From NCBI GenBank assembly GCA_029834535.1, contig JAQMWT010000029.1, positions 186,001 through 250,000 of the forward strand: a stretch of 64,000 nt of DNA, given 5' to 3'. Shown here one piece after another: positions 30,779-41,750 of this stretch (its first letter is position 1; each line of letters starts with the position of its first letter). The stretch comes from Chrysophaeum taylorii (lineage: Eukaryota > Sar > Pelagophyceae > Pelagomonadales > Pelagomonadaceae). A model generated the notes under the pieces. That model did not search any database. It saw nothing but the letters and a program-made list of their open reading frames with translations, and was not told the origin of the DNA. The translations under genes and the position numbers were made by a program.

Positions 30779-33700
30779 TTAGATTACAGTGTCCGCCGGA
30801 CTGCCAAGGATCCCTCCCACGCTGCAAAAATATCCCGGACGGCAGTAGCCGGCGGGTTCCGAGAGCCCGGTCGTATTGCAAAAGCGCCCAGAAAGGCACG
30901 GCGTGCATTGGCTCTCGGCATGCAGGCGCGTGAAGTTCGAAAAGGTGCTGTTTGGGCAGGGGAACTCGGTAGCAAACTTGGTTCCCGAGGGACAATAGTA
31001 CCCTTTCGGACAGTCCTGGTAACGCGATGCGCCGGCTTCCGAGTAGTAACCTCGCGGCGTCATCAAGCAGCTCGATTGCCGCTGAAGGGGCTGATACCTT
31101 CCCGCCGGGCACGATAAGTTTAGGACGGAGCCCTCGACGCAAAAGGTTCCAGGCGAGCATGGCAAGCCAAGGACCGAACCAGTTGGGCCTGCGACGACGG
31201 TACGCAAGCGAACACCGAACCAAGAACACTGGGAAAAGAAACAGTAGTAACCAACGGGACACCTCTCGCTCGGGTACGCAGTGCTCGCGTTCGCGCACAC
31301 GAAGCCAGCGAGACACGGCTCGCAGTCGCCGGCATTCGTGTTTCGCGACGAGTTCGAGTACGTCCCAGGAACGCAGCTTTGCGGCGTGATCGAACCGCGT
31401 TCGCAATAGTGTCCCGGCGGACCTGGGCACCAACGCAGCGATCAGGGGATTAAATCAAGCTGCCTCTCCTCACATTCGCCGTTGTCGTCTCCAAATCCGA
31501 GGGGTGTTGCTGACGTCGCATTCCGAGTGCAGTAGTATCCCGCCGAGCAGTTTCCCACTACTTGGGTGCCATCGCAATACTTTGATCCAGGACAGAGCAC
31601 GTCCGTCGTTGAGCCAGCCGTACACGCCGAACCCGCGCCGCACTTGCCGCCGAACGTCGAGCCCGGCGGTGGCGTAGACGACGTCGCGAGTCCAGAGCAA
31701 TAGTACCCTGCGATGCAGAGGCCCTCGAGTGCGCCGCTGCCAACGCCAGTTGCATAGTAGCCGGGTGGGATCGGCAGGCAGTCGGCGAAATCCTTTTGCT
31801 GCGTCTTGTTCGACCAGTATCCCATCGGGCACGGGTATGCGGTCGCGTTCTCCGTCGACTGCGGGCAGACGTAGCCTTTTGGACAAACCAGAGGCTCTGT
31901 CGCGCCTTGTTGGCAATAAAATCCGGCGGGACACGTGACGCAGGCCGCGAGACCCTCGACGCTCGCGTATCTGCCCGCGTCGCACGCGATCGGAGACGAC
32001 GAGCCGCGGGGACACGCGTGGCCGGTTGGGCACGTCGTGTTCTCGGGCCTCGGCGTCGTCACGCCGCGCCCGCCGTAGTAGCCCGCTTCAATTTCGCCCG
32101 TTGGCGAGGCGAGTCCGGCCTTGTTGCAATAGCGTCCGCTCAAACAGGATGCGCAGGTAGAAATGTCTGTCGCGCCCGTTGCCATCGAGAACTTGCCAAC
32201 GGGGCAGAGATGCGGCGCCTTGGAACCGCTCGAACAGAAGCTCCCACTGGGGCAGAGATGGGAGATGCCGCCCTCGATGGTGCCATTGCCTGAGATACTA
32301 CCTTCGGGGCAGTAGTACGCGGCGAGACAATTTCCGGCAGGAGCAGTCGCGCCGTACGACGGACAGAACTTTCCGGCGGGGCACGTCGCGCACTCGAGTT
32401 CCGACTTGAGGCCATTGGTGTGTCCATATCGCCCTGGAGGGCAGGGCGATTGCGCTGTGCCGGTCCCGACGACGCAGTAGCTACCGCGCGGGCACACGAA
32501 GTAGGTGTGCGTCTTGGTTCCATTGCAGAAGTTGCCGGCGGGACCTGCGAAGCATGAGTGGTGTGTGGACTGCGAGAAAGAACGGCAGAGGCTCACAACG
32601 GAGGCACGATGAAAGACCTTCTGCGGGCGCATAGCGGCCGGCACTGCAGAGGACTGGGTCCGTTGTTTGGTTCCTGCAGTAGTGTCCAGCTGGGCAGATC
32701 CCGTAGTCGGCCTCACACAACGCACTGGGGCAGAGTGGAGTTGCCGACTCGGCCCCATTGTTCTGATTCGCGCAAAAGTAACCTTCGGCGCACGCAGTTA
32801 CCGGCGTTGACAGACCCGTCGTGTCGCACGCGTAGCCCGGGTCGCATATCGTGCAGCTGCCTTTGTTTAGCGTGTACGGGTAGTACCTGCGACGTCGAAG
32901 ATATAAGCGCGGCAACGCTCGAGGCACGCACGTGCCGAGCGGACACGGCTCGGGATAGCCCGCGCCGGTGAGACAGAAGTGTCCTGAAGTGCATGGGCCG
33001 CCATCGTTTCCGCAATCCACCAGGTAGCTGATGAGCGTTACGTTGACATCGGTGATGTTTGAGTCGGTCGCGGGGTCGTAGTCAGCCTCGTAGATGTCGA
33101 GGTCGAAGCAATATTGGCCCTCTTCGTCGAAGGCGCCCTCGCTACAATAGTAGCCGGCGGCGCAATCACCCGTGGGCGACGTGGCCCCGAAGTCTTCGCA
33201 GTAGTTCCCCGCCGTGCACGCCGTACATTCGCTGACTGTCTGGAGGAGGTTTTGAGCGCCAAACGTTCCGGCAGGGCACGGGTACTTCTTGTAGTCTGAG
33301 ATGCCTTCGGGACAATAATATCCTTGCGGACACTCCTCGTATTTTGTCGCGCCATATGAGTCGCAGTAGTAACCTGCGGGACAGATCGCGCAGCTGCTCT
33401 GCGCGCGATATGGTTGCCACTTTCCCGGCTCGCATTCCGAGCACTCGCTCGCACCAGCCGACGAGTATTTGCCGATTTCGCATTCATACTGCGTCGGCGA
33501 CGTCGATGCGCTGATGCAGTAATAGCCGGCGTAGCATCGACCTGATGGGTATGGATTGTTGCTGCCGGCGCAATAATATCCTGCGAGGCAGTTCGCACAC
33601 TCGTCCGAACTCGCCAAGCCCGACTCGTTGCCAAACGTCCCCGCTGGACATGCCGTCGGGTAGCTACTTCCTACGGGACAGTATCCACCGGCCGGACAAA

Positions 33701-36700
33701 TCCCGCCAACAGAAGCCGACGTCTTCGGCGCCCCCGGTGCGTTTGGCGCCGACGTGTTTGAGCCTTGGATACAGTAGTACCCCGGGTCGCAGAGGCCGCG
33801 CGGTCGCGGAAGCCCAGTTCCGTCGCCTGCGCATATCACCAAAAGCGTCAATACACGGTGTCTGAATCAGGCGCTGATCGAGACAAAAATATCCTGGCAA
33901 GCACGGCGAACAATCCTCTACGCGGCGCAGGCCGGACTCGTTTCCAAAGGTTCCGTCAGGGCAGGGCGATGGCATCTCGACGCCTGGACACGCGGGAGCT
34001 TCGGACTCTAGCAGAGGAGACGGATGCACCTGTTATGCAGAAGTATCCGCGAGGGCACACGCTCGGTTGGCTCGAACCCTCCGGACAGTAGCCTCCAGAG
34101 ACACCTACAGCCGGTCGCGTTCGAACGTGGATGAGTTGCGTCGCGGACGCAGCAACTCGGGCACAGAGAGAGCAGTCGTCAATTGTGGCGCGCCCGTAGT
34201 ACGGGTTGTATGTCATTGCTGGACATGGTTTTTCTTGAGGGCCAGTGCTTCCAGGACCACAATAATAGCCAGGGTTGCATAGACCAGTCAAGTTCGACGA
34301 AGCTTCGACGGTGTAGTACCCCTCAGGCGTCGACTTGCAGTCGCCATCGCCGTCGGCTCCGGTGAACGGGCTGTATGTTCCGGCGGGGCACGCGAGTGGA
34401 TACTCTGTCGCCGTCGGGCAATAATACCTAGCCACGCGCTTATGGGTTGTGCTATAGGCTGGAGATGGACGCAAGACGACTCACTCACCCCGCTGGACAT
34501 GCCTCGGTCGCCATTGTGGGTGCGCGCTCCATTCCGGCCGGGCACCAGGTCCCGTTGAAGCAGCGGCCTGATTCGTCGCTTGAAAATTTCCAGACGCCGC
34601 CGTCTTGGAGCATACTCGATATGTTTGTCGTTCTACTCCCGCAGTAGTGCCTGCAGCGGCGAGTTACACTCATTAGGTGGACAGCATCACCCGCGCTCGC
34701 ACGTTGTGCACTCGGAGGCGCCTTCCGATGAGTAGTACCCGATTCCGCATGGGATCGGTTCCGTCGAATTCGAGAATGGGCAACTGCGACGAGATGAGAG
34801 TTAGCAACTGTGGCTTTTGAAGTCAAAGTGTTGCGTGCTGCGAGGACGCGGCCATGTGCTAGTAGCCGCCAAGGCACGTGATGCATTCCGCGGCTGAGAC
34901 GGTGCAGAGCGATGGATACGAGTCGCACCGCACGGGGCCGGCTCCCCTTGTGGCGTTGTTTGGAGAGAACCGCCCCGCCGGGCACGAAGTGATTGACGTC
35001 GATGCCTCGAGGCAGTACGAACCTGCCGGGCATACCTACGAGCAGCAGTAGCATTTTCAGATCGGCTTCATTCATTCCCCGCTGATCTCACTGTGCACTG
35101 ATCCGTCGTGTAGAGGTTGGTATCGCTCGCATACCGTCCCGCCGGACATGACATTGCGGTTGTCGATGAGCTACCCAGCGGACAGACGTACCCCGCCGTG
35201 CAAGTTCCAGAGACCGAGCTCTCGCCACCGTCGCAGTAATATCCTAAACCTGAAGATCATAAGACAAAGAGACAAGCGTACCTGCCGGGCATAGCGCGCA
35301 TTCGGCCCCCGAAGCCAGGTTCGTCTTGTTTGACCACTTGCCAGCGGGGCCTGCGACGAACGCGTCAAGTCAAACGTCGGGTCACCCGTACATGGATTTG
35401 CTGTTCCAGTCGAAGATGCGGCAGGGCAATAATATCCAGCGGTGCACGCATCGATCGTAACAGAGGTGCTGCCCGCAACGCAAACATGCCTCGCGGGGCA
35501 CGTCGCACACTCGCTACTGTCGGTCAAGTTTGTCTGATCGGTGTAGGTCCCTGCCGGACAAGGATTCTGATCAGGATACCATGTCCCGGCCGAACACCAG
35601 TGACCTATGTTGCGGAGCGCTTGTCGAAACAACGATACGATGAGACACCGTACCCGGATCGCACGGTGTTGTCATGTACCACATGCCCGGCGTGGGGCAA
35701 CTCCATCCAGCCTCGCACGAGATGCACGCGCTCGGCGAACGTGCGCCAGTGCGCGGGTTATAAGTACCCGCCGAACACGCCGTCGGTGCCGTACTCCGCT
35801 CAGGACAGAAGTGGCCAAGGATACATGTTTCGCATTGCGACGCGTCATGGAGGCCGGTCTGAGACGAGTACGTGCCAGCGGGACACGGATACTGCGACCA
35901 TGAACTCGTGCTCGACGGGCAGAAGTGGCCTTCGATGCAGTAAGCCTCTGTTCGCTCGGCGGTCTCGGCTTGGCAGTAGAAACCGGCGGGACCTGTGGGA
36001 GACGTCTGATCCAGAGCTCGAAGCGTGTTTTGCGGACGCCGCCAGCCGCGCAGGCTTCGCATGCCGCCTTCGAAGGCGCGCCGACGATGTCGACATATCT
36101 TCCAGATGGGCAAGCGGTCGGAAACGCGCTGCCTTGATCGCAGTACGAGCCACGCGGACAAAGCTTGCGCGATGTGAAAGTTGTCCCAAGCGTCGGGCAG
36201 TAGTAGGACGGCTCACAGAGCACGCACGCATCATCCTGGCTTAAACCCCCGGTTTTGTTGCCGTAGGTGCCGATGGGACAGAGCGTCAATTTGTTTGATG
36301 GATTGCTGTAGCTTCCCACCGGCGCCTCGTCGCCAAACGGTGCCGGCGAGGTCGAGCCCTCCGAGCAGTGGTACCTGCGTTGCGTCGTCGCGTATGTTGG
36401 TGCAATGGCAGTGTTCATACCCAGGTGAGCATTCCGAACACACAAGGGCTCCACTCATCGACCAGAAGCCAACCGGGCATGCGCTCGGTGGAATCTCCGG
36501 TGTCGAACAGGCGTGCCCCGCCGGGCACGTCGTGCAGTTGCTGCTCCCAGAAAAGCTAAACGTACCCGAGGGACAGGCGACTGGCTCGTCGGACGGCGCG
36601 AGGCAGTAGTACCCTATAGTAAGATAGGGCTGTGAAGCCGGCAGTGGGCGCGATGAAACGACGTACCCGCAGGACACGCATGACAGTATGGGTCTCCGAG

Positions 36701-39469
36701 TCGCGAGTAGCTCCCGACGCGACACGCGATCAGACTGCTGCTCGATGTGGTCGGACACTTGAATCCTGCGTGGCTTGCTTCGGGCAGAAGTGACCGCGAT
36801 GAAAGAAACGCCGCGCACAAACCCGCGGGACACTCCGTGCAAGATGCCTGCCCCGCGTCCGAAAACGTGCCGAGGTTGCACGGGTACCGCGTTGCTCGAC
36901 CCGTATAAGGGCAGTACCATCCAGGGGCGCACGCCGTGCACAAACTCTGGGCACCGGTCGAATACGAGCCACTTGGACACGGAATCGCGAGCTCTCGGCC
37001 GACGTATGGACCTGAGGAATATCGGTCATTGAACGAACTAACGAAAGTAATGATGACGCACAATAGCTTCCCGCGGGGCACGGATCGCATTGGGTGTTGT
37101 TAGAGACCACAACAAAGCCGTAAGGACACGTCCGGCATTCCGTCGCTCCAGCGGACGAGTACATGGAGTTCGCACATGCAACTGGCCCCGCGTCGGTCGT
37201 CTCGCAAAAATGCGCCGCGGGGCACACGTAGCAGTCGGTCGAGTTCCCGAGGCTGTACGTGCCGCCGGGGCACGTGCTTGGCTCTTCCATCGAACTCGTA
37301 CACTTGTAGCCCGCGGGGCAATCCGTACATTCAGTCTGTGCAACAAGGGCGTACGAGCCTCTCGCACATGGAATCGGCGAGCGGTCCGTGTCCGAACAGC
37401 TGTAACCCGCTGGGCACGGCGTACACTGCGTCGAGCCGTCGAGGGAGTAGTAACCGGAGTCACACGCCGTTGGGTCCTCCTCGGGACTCGGACACGCGTA
37501 GCCCGCGGAGCACTCTTGACACTCCGTCTGGCCGAGAGGGGACACCGTCCCACTCGGACACAAGCGTGGGCGAGTCGAAGTGCTGAGCGCGAAGTAGCCG
37601 CGCGGGATTGGCGAACACGAAGTGACGTTTCCACCGAGTGAATAGTATCCCGTGTCGCAGGCCTGCTGACCGAGACTTGGCGTACCACATTGAAAACCCG
37701 CGTCGGCGGCAACGCATCTCGTGTTGTCATCCGAAGAGCATGTGCCTTGTTCGCACTCGAGGCACCGTTCAAATCCCGTTTCCGAGTACGAACCGGTTTC
37801 GCATGCCGTCGGACTGTCGCCGGCGATGGGACACTCGTACCCGGCTGGGCACAGCGTACATTCCTCTGCCGCAACGCCACTTGTTGTACCGGATGGGCAC
37901 GATGAGCACGTAGCATCCCCGCGACCAGAGTACGTCCCATTGTTGCACGCTACTGGCGACGCGGAAACGTTGAGGCAGCTGAAGCCGCGCGGACATTGGA
38001 TGCAACGCTGGAAGCCGGGGCCATTCGCGTATCGGCCACTCGCGCATATCGCACATTCTGTTGATCCAGGCAAGGTTGCTGTCCCCGGAGCACACTCGAC
38101 TGGCTTGTCTTGTGTCGAACCGCACGCGAATTCGCCTGGACATACCAAACAGTAGCCCCAATTGTAGCGCGCGTACGATCCACTCTCGCAAGCCTGCGGC
38201 TCGCTCGATGTCGACGAGCACATGTACCCTGCTCGGCAACAAAATTTGCCAAAACTACAAGCCATGTTTGCAACACGCACCAGCGGGACACGCGGAGCAG
38301 TTAACGGCTGAGCCGAGCGAATAGCTAGCCGGCGAGCAGGGCTCTGGAGTGCTCGAAACGTCGGCACAAGCGTAGCCTGCCGGACAGGTTGAGCACGTGG
38401 TTTGCTTAGTTTGCGCATTGTACCGCCCTCTCTCGCATGAGGTGCACGTCCCATCGCCAAAACGCGAGTAACGCCCGGTCGCACACGGCTGTGGTGAAAT
38501 GCGATTCGGGCAACTGTAGCCTGCCGGGCACGATGAGCACGTTATCGCGCCCGGAGTGGACGAATAATTCCCAAGCGAGCAATTCCGGCAGCTCGCAGCC
38601 GACGTGCCTCCCCACTCAGCTGAGAACGTCCCGCGAGGGCATGGGACCGGAGACGTGCAGCCACCAAGCGCGTAGTAGCCCGGTGGTGATGAAACGCATG
38701 TCTGGCTGTTGTTGCAAATAGAAAAGTACGTCCCAGCCCTGCAGTCTCGCACGCACGAATCATCGTCGTAGATCCTGAGGGTCATCGTTGTCGATGGTAT
38801 GAAGAGCGAAGTGCCGTTGTATCGAGGATCAATGCTTCGCGCGCTGTGGACCAAGGCAACATCGTTCGAAATCGCACCACTGTCTTCGGAATTCTGCACC
38901 GCCTCAACCATGACTGTTTGCTTGATAGACCAAGTAGTTGTCGTGAAGTTGAGCGGAAGCGTCGTCGTGACGGTTGCGAGGGCGCTGTTCGACGCGATTT
39001 CGATGTTGACGAGCACGTATGCCGTCGGTTCGGTCGTGAGCTCGAGGGTGTAAGACGCCGTTTTGCCTTCTTCGGCGTAAGCACGCTTTTTCGAGAGTCG
39101 AACGGCCTGGTACACAGTTGGATATGACGTCGGGACGATCGTGGGGGCTGAAGCGGGGACATCCGTCGGATAAGACGACGGAGGATTGGTGGGTGTCGCC
39201 GAGGGAGGACTGGTGGGCGTCGCCGAGGGAGGACTGGTGGGCTCCGCCGAGGGAGGACTGGTGGGCGTTGCCGAAGGAAATCTGGTCGGCGTCACCGACG
39301 GAAAATTGGTGGGCGTCTTTGATGGTAAGGTGGTTGGCGTCGCCGATGGAAATCCTTCAGGTATTGCTGATGGTTCCGTCGTCGGTACCGAAGACGGATG
39401 CGCCGACGGCACCGCGCTGATCCTCTCACAGACGAGTGCCGCAAGGAACCACCTTCGAGCAGTGTGCAT
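30779..39469 (-). CDS. Giant secreted/cell-surface protein of GCC2/GCC3 cysteine-rich repeats
   Basis: The start MHTARRWFLAALVCERISAVPS looks like a signal peptide. A stalk of P-S-x-x-P-T repeats follows (39110-39420), then a strand-rich module around AEEGKTASYTLELTTEPTAY that recalls Calx-beta sequences, then dozens of GCC2/GCC3 (ephrin-receptor-like) repeats with the signature CPAGYYC, PCPAGTYS and CPRGYFC. The frame is cut by many short introns; two I resolved are 38229-38280 (52 nt, joins CPAG to YMC) and 32545-32596 (52 nt, joins LRC to PAGNFC). The main open stretches are 39469-38255, 38484-36730, 36454-35672, 35632-35171, 34474-33956, 33851-32481, 32758-31442 and 31300-30779. Family function is extracellular or adhesive; nothing more can be said. 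Whether it is one gene or two or three is not proven, but repeats continue without a start-like leader between them. The last exon may lie further left. Confidence 0.7.
39176..39290 (-). repeat. 24-bp tandem repeat encoding P-S-x-x-P-T stalk units
   Basis: Near-identical units such as GGAGGACTGGTGGGCGT on the plus strand repeat about every 24 bp and encode eight-residue Pro/Ser/Thr units of the giant protein's stalk. High DNA identity suggests recent tandem duplication. Confidence 0.85.
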
Positions 39470-40650
39470 GGTGCCACCTAGGCGGTACCGACCCTATCGT
39501 TTTCTTTTTTTTCCTACCTTTTTCATTGGAGGAGCGCGTTAGTGAGGGGGTATTGAAAGTTCGACCGAGGGGGTGTGCGAACGGGAGTTTGGGGTACTGC
39601 CAAGAGGGTCGGGGGCGCGAACAGGAGCTCGCAGCCTCGTCGTAGGGCTTTCAGGGGACAATTTATTTAGCCCTTTCAACCTCGCGCTCTTACCGCGCCC
39701 AACCGACGAGGATAACCCCGCCCTTATCGAACGCGGCGCAAAGGCTTTACGACTGGCACTGCTTCCGCGTTAATCGGCACATTGGAGTTTATTAAGGCGC
39801 GATCAACACGCCGATCGCCTCGGTACCTTCGTGGCGAAGGTGCCACTACTGGCAGTGGCTTCCGCGATAATTGGCAACTAAGACGCGATCAGCACGCCGA
39901 TCGCCTCGCGGTACCATAGTGACCTTGGCATTGGGTAGGGAGACCAGTTCGCACTCGATTCATCGCATGTCCAAACTCTTAGCTGGCGAGCCTGAATCGG
40001 TGGGTAGCTGCTCGTGGACGTGGTATTATTGAAGCGCTCGTAGTTTCCGCTACAGCATTCTTTTGGAATTGACGCATCCGACCCATACTTCCCAAAGAAC
40101 TTCCCCGGCGCCGACGTCACTCTTTCTCGTCCTTTAGGAGACTTTATACACTTGTTCTTTGTGCCTTGAAGTTGCTTACCATGTTAAGTGCAATAGTGTG
40201 GATAATGGCGGATCGGATGTCAGCTTTGACCAAAAGCGAGAAAGACACCGCAAGATTGGCCATGGAAATTTGAGCACCAAGTGCCACCTTGTATGGTACA
40301 CCACCCTATGCACAATGCACCGGAACATCACGGCAGCGGCGGCGACAGATTTCCAGCGCAGAAGATTGACCTGATTGCCCGTTCGCCTACGGGCACTCCT
40401 CAGTTCCCCTCCCCCCCCCAAAAAAAACGAGACATCGGCGCAAGACGCGGGCCGAGAATCTAAGGAAACTGCATTCGGCTCCGACTGTCCAAATATAACG
40501 CCAGGAGCTCGTCGAGACTCAATTCGAGAGACAAGAAACTCGGCAGCACCTCAGCAGTGACGTATGGCCAAGTATGGCCAAGTACCCCGAAGATTGCCAC
40601 GCCTCGTTGTTGTGAAATTGGGCGACAACGGCGCGAAGACGAGGTCCGCC
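39470..40650. other. Intergenic, 1.2 kb, with a direct repeat
   Basis: Holds a 70-bp direct repeat (39752-39827 and 39848-39915) and a short T-run near 39505. Open frames are short and unrecognised. The giant secreted protein is transcribed away to the left and the GST gene ends at its right side. Confidence 0.55.
39752..39915. repeat. Direct repeat pair of about 70 bp
   Basis: Copies at 39752-39827 and 39848-39915 share ACTGGCA, CTTCCGCG and the block ACACGCCGATCGCCTC followed by GGTACC, with a few changes. They are nearly adjacent, 20 bp apart. Confidence 0.8.
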
Positions 40651-41462
40651 TTAAAGTATCCCGAAGAGCTTATTTTTCCCCGAGGAAGCCCCGGAGGAGG
40701 AGGAGGCAGCACGGTCTACAGCGGCGGCAACAGCATCTGCGTGGGCTTGGCCAAATGCCTGGACAAAAGCAGGTCGTTGGCTCATGTTGCGCATGTAGCG
40801 GCACATGGCGGGTGTCTCGCTGAGGTCCACTTGTGCAAAGAAGACAGGGACGTAGTTGAGGTATGATGCCTACACAAAATGGGTAGGAGGCACACGCGGG
40901 GAGCAGCAGCGCGTTACCACAGCTATATCAGCCACTGAGAGTTGGTCGCCGACAAGATAATCCTTCGTGGCCAACATATCCTCGAGGACAGAGATGGCAC
41001 GTCCCGGCTGATCCAAGCGGGTGCCAATCTGGCGTGCACAATTAAGGAAATTCCCAGATGCGACGTACCACTTGGCCGCGCTCATTTTCGGCAAAGCAAA
41101 TTGGATCCAACGAGGCGTTGGCCCAGACGACCTGATCAAGGCTCACGAAACGCTTCGTACTGGACTCACCCACTTGGTGACCAATGCGCGTTTCTCTGGA
41201 GTGTCGCACGCGGTGTCGTACTTGTCGGCGAGCTACGAGCACCGATACGACAACGTGTGACCGGCGAGTCTCAACGTACGTAAAGCAATATTGCTCCCGA
41301 CTCGAAAACCTCGACATCGCCGTCGACGAGGAAGGGCACTTGCCCGAACGGATGGTTCGACGGTCGCGGCGGTTTCATTTCGTACGGAATGCTTCGCTCC
41401 TCGAGAAACCAGTTTATCAACGGGGACCGCGAGCCCATTGAACCGTGAAGTTCGACAACCAT
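40651..41462 (-). CDS. Glutathione S-transferase, five exons
   Basis: Exons 41462-41280, 41232-41170, 41131-41069, 41028-40918 and 40869-40651, all joined in phase 0, give 212 residues, the normal GST length. Introns are 47, 38, 40 and 48 nt with GT-AG ends. The N-terminal thioredoxin-like half reads VVELHGSMGSRSPLINWFLE, then GQVPFLVDGDVEVFESGAI with the conserved cis-Pro and the Glu-Ser glutathione-binding pair. Splicing rebuilds ILLYLADKYD. The helical half has YLVGDQLSVADIAV, the family N-capping box and hydrophobic staple region. The likely catalytic residue is one of the Ser in HGSMGSRS. GSTs conjugate glutathione to electrophiles. An in-frame ATG at 41570 would add a short hydrophobic leader, so organelle targeting is possible. 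Confidence 0.9.
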
Positions 41463-41750
41463 TCTCACTTTTTGTCGACCCAAAGTACGCGCGGGACGCT
41501 TCGTCCCAATCAAGGGAGAGCGCAGCGCATCGCAACGCAACAAAACCGTCATCAGAAAACTCAAGGCCATATCCCTCACGTCTTCCCCCCGAAAACCCTG
41601 AGCGGGACACCAAAAATTCGCTTTACACAAAATTAAGCCCCAGCCCCCCGTGCACTGCGCCCTCCTACGGTGCGCACATTCGGTCCTTCCCGACACTCAT
41701 TTTCCCCGGGTTTCGATCGAGCTCCTGGAGATTCTTTCGCTCGTACATAT

